Shown here piece by piece: positions 54,194 to 64,000 of a DNA stretch of 64,000 nucleotides. The stretch spans positions 1 to 64,000 of the forward strand of contig JAGFNK010000212.1 in the NCBI GenBank assembly GCA_025769875.1, in the 5' to 3' direction. The translations under genes were made by a program, and so were the position numbers. This DNA is from Russula earlei (taxonomy: Eukaryota > Basidiomycota > Agaricomycetes > Russulales > Russulaceae). The notes under the pieces are model-generated. The model was not told the origin of the DNA, did not search any database, and saw nothing but the letters and a program-made list of their open reading frames with translations. Numbering within the stretch: the first letter of the stretch is position 1; each line of letters starts with the position of its first letter.

Positions 54194-56808
54194 ATGATAC
54201 CTCGCTGTATACAGAGGTCTTCCATCGCACTTCAGCAAATCGGTACCCGTTCTCGTTCGTGCCCACATGGCCTCCGGTGTTTGTCCACGTCGCCCACGCC
54301 CACTCCACCTGATCCCAGTCCATTTTCACGTTACGGTCGCAAGGCCGCCAAGTATACGGCTTTCACTTGTTTTTCCGCCGTGCTCGGTCTTTCGGTCGTT
54401 GTCGGAGGGGTGTTCATTCATGATGTTTTCACATACTCAGACAAGCACATAGATCGCGTACCAGTATCACCACTGGCGCTGCACCCTGAACGTGGCGGGC
54501 CAAAGAACCTTCCCGTTGCAAGTGTGCTCGTTGGAGATGAAGATGACGCTGCTCTTGTAGCCGTTAAAGATAAACCGAGACTAGTCATAGTCGGTGGAGG
54601 TTGGGGCGTGCGTCATTCTCTTTCTCTTTCACACCCACTGTCTGCTAACATCACAACCAGGCGGTTAGCGTAGTGAACTCCATTCACCCCAGCGACTATC
54701 ACGTGACCGTCGTTTCTCCCGATACATTCACGACTTTCACCCCCCTTCTTCCCTGTAAGTCTCCTGTCCGCAAAATATACTTCTTCCTAATAGCATTTGA
54801 TTTTCCTTGTCTGTTTTCAGCTGCTGCCGTTGGCACGGTCACCGTTCGATCTCTAGTTGAATCCCTGCGGAAGATCATAGCTCGCGTCCATGGACAGCTT
54901 ATTAATGGACGAGCAGTTGATCTCGTCATGTCTGAGCGTCTACTCGAAGTTGAGACCGTTTCCGTCGACGGAGAAACACGCAATATCTATGTACCGTGCG
55001 ACCGCCTCTATCTTCTGAAAACCTCAACAGACTGATTCGCTCGTTCTAGATACGATAAACTTGTTATAGCAGTTGGCTCGGTATCCAGCACCCATGGTGT
55101 TACCGGTCTTGAACACTGTTTCCAGCTTAAGACAGTGGGAGATGCGCAGGCAATACGACGTCGCGTCATCGGTAAGTGTTTTCGCACCGCAAAACTTGCT
55201 TGTTCATCTGGTTGTATCACAGATAATTTCGAGATCGCCTCGCTCCCGTCAACGTCCGAAGAAGAGCGTAAGCGGTTGCTCAGCTTCGTGATTTGCGGAG
55301 GTGGTCCAACTGGAGTGGAAACTGCAGCTGTGCGACCCTTTCTTCGCGCTCCAGCCTTGCTTGTTTACTCGCTTACTAGGAGATCTACGATCTATGCCAA
55401 GAGGATATCATCAATTACGTCTGTGCTGATCCTTCCTTTATCAATTAACTGGTGACAAGTTTCTTCTAGTTTCCAAAGTTGCTTCGGAAAGAGGTTTCCA
55501 TCCATGTTATCCAGTCCCGGGAACATATTTTGAACACCGTAGGCTAGAAGCTTGAACCAGGTAACGTTTACTAACATTTCTCTATATAGTACTCTGAAGC
55601 GATATCAAAATTTGCTGAGGAGAAGTTTCGACGTGAAGGTGTAGAGTTGATTACCACCGCACGGTAAGCCTCTGTTGCTCAAACTTGAGCGTTTAACAAC
55701 AACTATCCTTTAGTGTAGGGGAAGTACGACCCGACCGCGTCATCTTTACTACCAAAGTGCCAGACACTGGCAAAATTGTCGAACATACCATTCCCACGAA
55801 CTTTGTACTGTGGTCAACCGGAATTTCTATGAACCCGTTCACTGCTCGTGTATCCAGCCTCCTACCTAACCAAGTTCACAAAAAGGCTATCGAGGTCGAT
55901 GCACACCTCCGTGTCAAGGGCGCTCCACAAGGGGACATATACGCTATCGGGGATTGTGCTACTGTAAGGATGATAGTCCCTAGACAGAGGTGTAAGTTTA
56001 TGTGATTTACAGATCGAAACTTCCCTGGTGTCGCATTTGTTAGAACTTGTTGAGGAGGCAGACCGGAATAAGGACGGCAACATTGACTTTGACGAGTGGC
56101 AGATCATGGGTAAGCCAGCACCGCGAAACCACTGAATACTCACCATCCGTGACCAGTTAAGCGGATCAAAAAAACGTTACCCATGGCTGCTACTCACCTT
56201 GAGAAAGTTTGTGCTGAGCGTCGTTCGGTTTCGCCGCTCACAATGGTATTCTAGGTTCGCACCTTGTTCGACCTTTACGATTCGGATTCCGACAACAAGC
56301 TGACCCTCAACGAACTTGCCGTGCTCCTACAAGAGATTGGCAATAAAATCACTGCTCTTCCCGCCGTAAGTGATCACTATTATTTGTCAATCCCGTCTCA
56401 CCCCTCCTAGACTGCTCAAGTCGCTGCTCAACAAGGGAAATATCTCGGCCACAAGCTGCACCTTCTCGCCGCCAAGCGTAATACCTTGCTTTCCAATGAG
56501 CTCCCTGCTGATGCCGATGAGGCTGTCACTGGCCCTTTCAACTATCGCCATCTTGGCTCCCTCGCATATATCGGCAACGCCGCGGTGTTCGACCTAGGTC
56601 GGTTAAGTTTCATGGGAGGGCTGGTAGCCATGTACGCGTGGCGCAGTATCTATTGGAGCGAGCAAGTGTCCATGCGGACGAGGGCGTTGTTAATGACCGA
56701 CTGGGTCTTGCGGTACGTTGCATTTTGTGACTCGTGACTCAGCAACAAGCTCAATGACGTCGTGTTCAATGCAGAGGGGTGTGGGGCAGGGATTTGTCGA
56801 GACTGTAG
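54194..56808 (+). CDS. NDE1: External alternative NADH dehydrogenase (NDE type) with EF hand
   Basis: The start ATG 54194 gives MIPRCIQRSSIALQQIGTRS, a mitochondrial presequence, followed by a hydrophobic stretch (TAFTCFSAVLGLSVVVGGVF). The type II NADH dehydrogenase core has KPRLVIVGGGWGAVSVV (FAD), FVICGGGPTGVETAAE (NAD), YDKLVIAVGSVSSTHGVTGL and GDIYAIGDCATI. Between the second nucleotide motif and the end lies an EF-hand loop, DRNKDGNIDFDEWQIM, plus a weaker one (DSDSDNKLTLNEL). The C-terminus has the membrane-binding segment ending SRL. This matches the Ca2+-regulated NDE1 of filamentous fungi, oxidising cytosolic NADH at the outer face of the inner membrane. About twelve exons. Confidence 0.93.
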
Positions 56809-57043
56809 TGGAGAGAGTGACCCTCGCTCTCGAGCGCCTTTTCGTGTTTTGCTCCATGTAGCAGCCTAAAATTTCTGTAATACATCCCGAAGTCTAGATA
56901 GTTTCTTTTATTGTCAAACTCTGTTGTCCGATTTTCACATATTCCAGTCCTGACTTCCTAGAGGTGCCGAGCATTGAATGTGCACACCTCGTTCAGCTGC
57001 CCGCGATTGTTTTATAAAAGGTTGGCTGAGCAGTAGTAAGAGC

Positions 57044-58968
57044 CTAAGGTTCCGACCACTCGAATGACCCTATGACGGCGGTCCTCCCTGCAAATGTTCC
57101 TGGGCTTGGGGAAAGGATGGTCAGCTTTCGAGTGGGCACATCGATGCTAGTTCTTTGAACCCCAATCAGAACGGCGAAAGCAGTGAGAGCGGGCGAACGA
57201 ACACGGCAAGGAAACCTGAGACCGGTAGATCGAGCACCTCCTCGTCGTAGCGTTCGGCCTCTTCGAGATGAACGGGGGGAGAGAGGAGGGCGACGATCGC
57301 GTTGAGCAGGCCCGAGCCGGGCGAGGCGGGGTCGAGCGGAATGGGCTGCATCTCGTTCACGGTGCGCGTCGCGCCGATCGGGAGCGCGGAAGTCGGGGCC
57401 ATCGATTCTGGACAAAGGGGGCGAAGAACGACGCAAGGTGAGCATGGGTTCCTCTCCGAGGAGGCGGGCTCGGCTCACTTTCGCCGATTCGCAGGAAGGA
57501 AAGCTCGCCGAACGGGATGACGGAGCTGCTGGGCGCGAGATGCACGTCGAAGTCCGCGTCGCCGACCGCCGTGGTCGACAGCCCACGTGGAGGCGCGATC
57601 ACCTGGCCGTAAAAGTATGTGTGCAACTGCTGGGCGTGAACCCGTTGTCGATATTGCACGTCAAGCTCGACGACCTATAACGACGCGTGGGAGGAGAACA
57701 GGATACGAAGGCCAAAAGGCACGCACACCACCCGATTTCGGGATTTTAACGACCGTCATCCGGTTGCTGTACATGCGTTGCATCTCGACATTCAGTTTCT
57801 CGTGGCCCACGACAAGGATCACGTTGACTGTGGATCTCGATGAGAAACCTCATCCCTTGAATGGTTTCCATAAAGATAGCTCACTACGAAAAGCGTCCAC
57901 GCACGCTCTGATCAGATTCTGTCGATGGTCGGTCGTTGTTGAGGTGCTCGAGGGGGACGAAGCAAAAGTTGACGGAGTATCGACAATGATGCCCGCGGCA
58001 CGGCCTGAGCAAGGGTTATAGACGCGAATGGGAGGGGGCTGGGGGACTGGACGGCTAACCTTGGGGGTTGCCATCAAGCCGTTCCATGACATTCTCACCC
58101 AGGTTGCGGATGAGGCGGTCCATCAGGAGCGGATTCCGCTTAATCTCAGGGTGCCCGTACCAGTAGGCCAACGGAAGAAGCGCGTTGGACCTTAGGATGG
58201 TCGGAGCTGACGTCGCGGCCGAGCCCAACGGGTTCGCAGGGGAGGCGGTACCAAGCGGGGCAGTTACGGGCACAGCAGAGATGGTACCAGGGACCGTCCA
58301 TCCTCCCTACTTACCTCCAGCGTGAGCACCTTGTGGCCAGGGTACGATGTAACACACACCTCGCTTGGGTCGGTATTCACATACATGGGAGTCCAGCCCT
58401 GACCGGCGCGGGTAGCGTAGTTGGTAAGAATCTTGCACACTGTCGTCTTTCCGGAATTTTCTGGACCAAGGACAAGGACCCGCGGAGGCTCCGGATCTAT
58501 TTCCTGGTCTGGGCCGGGAGGGAGAGGCGAGCCCCGGTGAGAGCTCAGGGCGCGTACGCGCATCTTCTCGAGGGCGAGATGTACGTTCGCGTATGCGTGC
58601 ATGGGCGTCTCGTCGGAGACATATTCAGTCGACGGTGTTCCTGTGACGTGCTCGAACAATCTGTATCATCTGTCGTGACAGCAGAGGAAGGGACTCATCT
58701 CGACAGTGCAACCCTGCCAGGTGAAGATGGCCGCCTTGCATTCGTGGCCGAAGAGATAATATTTACCGTCAGCAAGTTCCGCGCCGAAAACCTCGGCATG
58801 CCCTTTCAAAACCTGAAAGCTGTATTTTAGAGAGTCGTCGCGAAATCGACAGGGGGGGCGCACCTTGACGGCCAGAGAGTTTCCTGGATCGAGCTCAAAT
58901 CTGTACTCGGTCTCTGGATCAAGCACCCATTCCTTGGCATTCAAACTGCCCGGGTCGCTAGCTGACAT
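57044..58968 (-). CDS. CLP1: CLP1: mRNA 3'-end cleavage and polyadenylation factor
   Basis: Starts MSASDPGSLNAKEWVLDPET; the N-terminal domain continues VKLKGHAEVFGAELADGKYY and CKAAIFTWQGCTVEM. The central P-loop ATPase/kinase domain has RVLVLGPENSGKTTVCKILT (Walker A), MYVNTDPSEV, and SALLPLAYWYGHPEIKRNP-type sequence. The C-terminal domain shows VVGHEKLNVEMQRM, FGELSFLRIGESEPSPPPRR and VLIGVQRTSIDVPTRKLTIL, ending IGSFEWSEP. CLP1 is part of cleavage factor IA, with Pcf11, in the nucleus. About nine exons. The ATG at 58968 is the first in frame. Confidence 0.92.
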
Positions 58969-59242
58969 GGGGACAGAAATCACTCAGATACAGAAATTAG
59001 ACGATTCGTATGAACTTCTGTTGTCATGCCTGGGAGACACGCCGGACAAAAAACAGCTGGCGAGCGGAGGCCCCACCCGTGGGAAGCCGCGGTCACCCTC
59101 TGCTCTGCTAACAGGTTCTATCAACAAACGGTGATATTTGATACAGTAGGTCATGATTGAACGAGGGATTATATATAAAAACTGTCCCCTTTGTTTGGGA
59201 CCACGTTGATTGAACGCTTTACGCATTTCAAATAAATACAGG

Positions 59243-62200
59243 TCACAAGAACGACGCCATCCTCACCGGCTTGCGCACGGCCGCGGAATTACCCTCTTTG
59301 AACCTGAACGACACGCGATACGCAGGGGTCGCTGGGTTCCGGGAAGACGCAGACTTGATTCCGTCCGATTTGGGTGTCATAATAGGCCGTCCGAAGAAGT
59401 CCACAGCAGGCTGCGTGCATTTTTTTTGGACAGGGTCATTATTGTATCGAACGAGAGACGGAAAAGAAAGTTAACCTTTTCAAACACGTCCACATCGGCG
59501 GCTGTCGTCTTATTTCGTTTCCGCGGTGGCTCGTCCGTGATGGGGGGAGACTCGAACAGTCCCCTGCCTTCCTCTCGCGAAGGATCATTCTCATCTGCAT
59601 CTCTAGTCTCTTTTGCGCTGCTCAAAATGGTAGACGGTTTGGTGGCTTTCGTTCGCTCGATGGCCTCCGCATGACGGACGGCAAGCTGAGCATCGATCTG
59701 TGGTGCGAGCAAAGCGGTGAGTGGAACATACTATTGACGCACACCTGCCGAAACTTCGGCCGATGTCGCTGTAAACTGACCTCTGTGGCAACAAGGTGCC
59801 GCACGGCGTAGCGCGGCGGGGGAATATCTACTGCACGCTTGCCATCGTATGTCACAAATGAATCCACAGGCCTGTGAACGGGTATTAGCGCCTGTATTTT
59901 CATTCGATCAGAGTCTCAGATTGAACCCACGGATCAAGCTTATACAGGAGCTGTCCATCTTCAGACCTCTCATGCACAAAGCGCAACTCGAGAGAGACCA
60001 TGATGTTTACCAGCCGGGCTAGCATGGCCTTTTCCTCAGGGCGGATCACTTGACTATTGACCTGTGCCAGGCAGGTGTCACCCTTATCAATACGCAAGAT
60101 GGATAACGTTCCGTACAGGACGAATAGGCGGAGCGATGATGCGGTTGAGAAGCGGTGCGAATTCAAGGATCAGCACAGGCTCACTCATAAGGTCGCGGAA
60201 GTGCCCTGCCGAACGCGCGTTGCCTGTGCGCACAGCCCGCGCAAGCGACTTGTATACCTCTTCGTTTGCACGCGTCTTGACATGCCACTATTCTATGCGT
60301 TAGTCATGACCACCGAAAAAGAGCAAGCATGAGATGGATAGGCCTACCTCCCAATCAGCCTTCGGTCGTTCCACACGTGGCCCGCCCCGCTCCTGGAAAA
60401 GTGGGAAGAACGGCACGAGGGTGTACGAGAGATATGGCAGCAAGCCATACTCCCTCTCTGCGCGCATGGATCCCGAGAGGACGTCATACGCAACCAACCA
60501 CTCGTTTGCTTTCTTGTACCGCGCGAAGGTGGCGTCGTGTTGGCGGAGATTCCCATAATGCTCGAAGCAACCCAGGGCGACACGGTCTAGCGTGCCTGAT
60601 GCATCGAGCGCATGGCTGAGACGTTCCACGTACTTGTTCTCGTCAGCTTCCCCCAGACCACGCTCCTTGACGCGCTTCTTGCTCATGGGGCAAAACAAGT
60701 CGGTCAGGATGTTGAAGTAATTCGCATCTGCTTCTTTCAGACCTGCAGCAGCCCTGCGAATTAGGTGCTCTGTGACATCTCGACTTCGGACCTTGATGAA
60801 CTAGGGAGACAGGGGTTAAAATCACAGCTCACGGCGAAGGGCCGAACAAGGGTTACCTGGAGAGTGTTCAGGCAGCCGCGCAAGTCGCCGAGGGCTATTC
60901 CCACTAACGTGCTCAGTGCTCTTGAATCGGTTCTGAGGCCCTCTGCGTCACAAATATCTCGTAGGCGTTTGACAATGTGTATATCGGCGGGGCGGGTGAA
61001 ACGAATTATGCGGGCCAAAGATCGCAGTTTGGTCAACGACGACGCATATAGGTCGTTGCATATACAGATGATTGGGCGTCGAAGGGCTTGCTTCCCTTGA
61101 TCGCTCTTCCTCTTACCCTTGGTTTTGTTCGCTTTCTCATACGTCAGTTGGATGAGTTTGTTGATGAATCCATGAGCCTAGGGGCGACTCAATACACGTC
61201 TTAGGAATGAGGAAGTTGCAGTTCACATTGTCTCCAGTGGCTCCGTCAATCTCGTCGATAACGACAAGGACAGGTTTGGAGCTTCCGACCGCATACCCTG
61301 ATTCCAAGGCTGGACGTATGCGCTCGTCCACGACCTGGCCTGATCGGGCATCACTGAGAAGCATCCTCAGGGTCCGGCTAGGTTCGGAAGAAGGAGAATA
61401 CATACCTAGCATTGATTTCGAAGACATCGTACCCCGCCTGCGATGCAACAACGTGCGCAAGGGTCGTCTTCCCCAGCCCGGGGGGTCCAGACAATAGCAA
61501 TATCTATCATCGTCATCTTAGGGGAATTCAACCCCTCGAAAAAACGCTCACCTTTTCCTGAGGTCTGCATAATTCGTCTTCCGAGCTGGTGAATCTCTCA
61601 CCGTTTCTTGCACGTTTTTTCCCTTTGCCTTTACCAAATACACAAAAATCCCATTGTTTCACCCATGCGAGCACCTCCCTGTGGACGCGCTCGTCTCCGA
61701 GGAGGTCTGTAAAGCGTTTAGGGCGGTAGCGATCGACCCAAAGTGTATCTTCTTTCTTTGCTTCTGTTCTTGACGTGGACGCGGAAGGGTCAGTGTCTAA
61801 ATGAATGAGTCTCCGGACGGCGGTAGCAGAAAGCTCGTCCATAAGGCGATGGATTGGGGTGCCTAATAGGTTTCCCGTAAATTTCTCTGGCGCGGATGCC
61901 CTCTAGTATAACGACGAGTGAACAAAGATTCAACGTGTGACCCGAGTTAGAGAACACGTACCGAAGCTCCGATTACGTGTGACTTTCTCTTCAAAAAGAT
62001 GGTCTTTCCGTCAAACGTACTCGAACGTAGTGATGGGCGAGGCAAAACTATGGGAGCGTTCGACGTCGTGACCGAGATGTCCGCGTTCTGTCGCGGCCGA
62101 GGATAGCCTCTGAGGAGGTCTGCAATATCGGGGAACTCATCATCTAAAAATGATATAAACTGCATGTTGCGTTTGGAAGTGTTTGATTCTCACCTTGAGA

Positions 62201-62511
62201 CTGCGATGGATGGTTGTTAGATATTATCATCGCGTCGCCTGCTTCTCCAGGTGAGGTGGGGTGGATTAGACAAGGTCGAGGTACGCACCTGTTTCTGCTC
62301 TCAATAAATTTAACGATCCGTTCTGCCTGAATGACGACGGGCAAGCGACCGAAGTAAGGTGCAGCGGGGTGTCCTGACTAGATGTCGAAGGCTCAATTGA
62401 ATGACCCCCAGGAAGACCGTTCGGAACAAGGAGACCACCAGCTGCACACTGAGACTCTTCGATCCGTAAAAGGGCAGTTGATTCGAAGGTCTCGACTTGT
62501 ACGCCGGTCAT
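59243..62511 (-). CDS. CTF18: CTF18: AAA+ large subunit of the alternative clamp loader
   Basis: Starts [21 protein letters not shown] disordered part leads to [20 protein letters not shown] and a conserved [20 protein letters not shown]. The AAA+ module opens with [20 protein letters not shown] (the CTF18 box). Walker A is [20 protein letters not shown], Walker [16 protein letters not shown], and sensor-type sequence [15 protein letters not shown]. The last exon is the conserved CTF18 end: [10 protein letters not shown] and [20 protein letters not shown], stop TGA 59243. CTF18-RFC loads PCNA for sister-chromatid cohesion and replication checkpoint signalling. About 14 exons. Confidence 0.92.
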
Positions 62512-62715
62512 TGCGAGCGGTCGTTAGTGGTACAGTATATACGGTACAGCGAAGAATGCGCGTCGCGTTCTCATCATCACACGTATCACGTGGTCGTGTG
62601 TGGAAGGCCCCTCGCATCTCGGTTTCGGAGATCCGTCTATTCTCTGCTATCGCTATCGGTTATTGTGCTGCTGAGGACACTTTTGATGTATCTGATCTAA
62701 TCATAAGATACTACA

Positions 62716-63563
62716 TCAAGCGGTCGCACGCCACGCTCTGCTTGGGCCGGCAAGTCTAGCTATTAATGACCTCGAGGTTGGATCTGACTGTCTGCATGGA
62801 CCGAGGTGCTGGTCAAAATCGTGTGGTGAAATGTCAAATATATTCCTCCGTAAGATATCCATGACCAAGCATGAGACTATCGGATCCGTTAGCTGAAATG
62901 CTGAAATGGCGACAACAGTGGTAATACCAATCATCTCAACCATATATGCAGGGTGCAATTCGTGGATCTCTAGAAAGTGTGACCCTGTTCCAGGTATAGT
63001 AGCAGGATGTAATCGGTGACCGACTTGAACGCTGTTAAGATGAAAGGCAGATCGGAGATCGCCAGAGGTACTGCAACGGAGCTTGTTGGAGGCTAGTCAG
63101 AATGTACCGATGAACAACTGTGAAACGTTTGCACCTCAAGCGAGCGTCGTGTGGCCACCCACACAGCACCGATCCTCGTCGGCACCCTTAGTTCTGATGG
63201 CCTGCGAGAGGAAGGGTCGGTGAGAAAAAAAGGGGAGCAGAGGAAAGGATGCATGACTTGCATGACTGTGATGCTGTCGCAACCATTGAATAGTGTTGTG
63301 ACACTTTCTAAAGTTTCACCGTGTATGCACATGGAGAGAGGAACGCGTCCGGCCCACAAGATTTCAGCGACTTGTCGCTGATGAATGTCTGTCATGAAGG
63401 TCCTGTGACGGCGGACACAGGTATCATGGGTACCTGCGACTGGGTGATACACGCGCTCCGCGGTATAAAAGTACTCAGTGTGGATAGAGAAAAGGCGAAC
63501 ACCTGAACCGACGTCGGTAATCGAGGAGCTGAGCAGGTCGGGGGAGGTGTACATGAGAAGCAT
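62716..63563 (-). CDS. DUF6593-type basidiomycete protein (partly resolved)
   Basis: The first exon starts MLLMYTSPDLLSSSITDVGS and gives RLFSIHTEYFYTAERVYHPV, the DUF6593 pattern of a short beta-rich domain with an aromatic/Trp motif (VAEILWAGRVPLSMCIHGE). Later pieces read HPAYM spliced to LTDPIVSCLVMDILRRN, resembling the family's usual C-terminal segment; the middle exon (about 63,070-63,200) is not resolved. DUF6593 proteins are abundant in mushroom-forming fungi and have no known function. The exon structure and start remain provisional. Confidence 0.55.
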
Positions 63564-64000
63564 GGCGGGGAAATAGGGGCAATGAAGGGGGCAGGATGGC
63601 AGAGGATTTATGGGACCGGAAGATACTAGCCGACATGCTTTCGGGCAGCTAAAAGGATCTGTGTCCGTTCGGAGTGTGTGTCTCTTGGTGGGCGGGCCTA
63701 CCACAAGCACACGAGGGTCACGCACGGGTCACATGAGAGCAAGTCACGTTATTTGTGTGTATTTGGACAGCGTTCATCATCAGTTGTTGCTGTGGCAAAT
63801 ATTCAGCCGGTTCAACTCGTAGAATACGAACACAAGCCAGCTCGTCCATTGCTCCAACGCAGTAAACCCCCGGCTCATCAATTCTGGCATTCCTCGTTTG
63901 TTAAGCAGGTTGCCTCTTGCTGTTGCCTTTGGACTTTGGCATGGCTCAACGTCGCAGTTCGCACTCAAGATTGCAATCGAACGCGACAGCTCACACCACT
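63564..64000. other. Right-edge region upstream of the DUF6593 gene
   Basis: No gene recognised. The frames here are short and on both strands. Confidence 0.5.

Noticed and set aside
63093..63725. 210-codon minus-strand frame taken as one uninterrupted gene
   Set aside because: The first part fits DUF6593, but the later part runs through a probable intron (pyrimidine-rich stretch ending CTCGCAG), and conserved C-terminal sequence lies further downstream. It also extends upstream past the ATG at 63563.

Overview
The window is a piece of a filamentous basidiomycete (mushroom-type) nuclear chromosome. Genes are split by many 45-85 nt GT-AG introns, lie on both strands without operons, and include proteins typical of Agaricomycetes, such as a DUF6593 protein, a Gti1/Pac2 (WOPR) regulator and a fused alpha-beta tryptophan synthase. 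One tRNA-Ser(AGA) gene with an intron is present. Exon structures were read by eye from splice signals and family conservation. Gene ends are therefore good, but individual junctions are provisional.

Layout. 1-2270: the 5' part of an LTR retrotransposon on the minus strand (363-bp LTR and a zinc-knuckle Gag), cut by the left edge. 2.3-5.7 kb: low-complexity DNA with weak gene candidates only. 6-15.4 kb, minus strand: phosphoglycerate-mutase-like phosphatase, DOA1/PLAA (ubiquitin/Cdc48 pathway) and the meiotic HORMA protein Hop1. 16.5-19 kb, plus: WDR26/Gid7 of the GID/CTLH ubiquitin ligase. 19.8-27 kb: Elongin A (-), WOPR factor (+), splicing factor Cwf18 (-), and mitochondrial GTPase GUF1 (+). 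27-34 kb: eIF2B-beta (-), tryptophan synthase (-), and L-asparaginase with ankyrin repeats (+). 34-44 kb: Csm1/Pcs1 kinetochore protein (-), ADGF-type adenosine deaminase (+), triple-KH protein (+), BRX1 (+), and arrestin-like protein (+). 45-51.5 kb: cyclic phosphodiesterase (-), DUF1776 protein (-), histidine acid phosphatase (-), tRNA-Ser (+), and proteasome alpha1 (-). 51.8-57 kb: ATP synthase beta (-) and an EF-hand external NADH dehydrogenase (+), sharing a divergent promoter. 57-64 kb: CLP1 (-), CTF18 (-), and a DUF6593 protein (-).

Most of the window is ordinary housekeeping chromosome, and I found no defence island, gene cluster or new enzyme system. The most distinctive element is the retrotransposon. 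Its predicted transcript start carries 11 nt perfectly complementary to the primer-binding site, the arrangement known for Tf1 self-priming. The following 667 nt contain no AUG in any frame, although one frame stays open. Other points are three apparent one-base frameshifts at homopolymers in conserved genes, three inferred GC-AG introns, a near-perfect long inverted repeat with CACGTG, and an imperfect tandem duplication in a promoter region.
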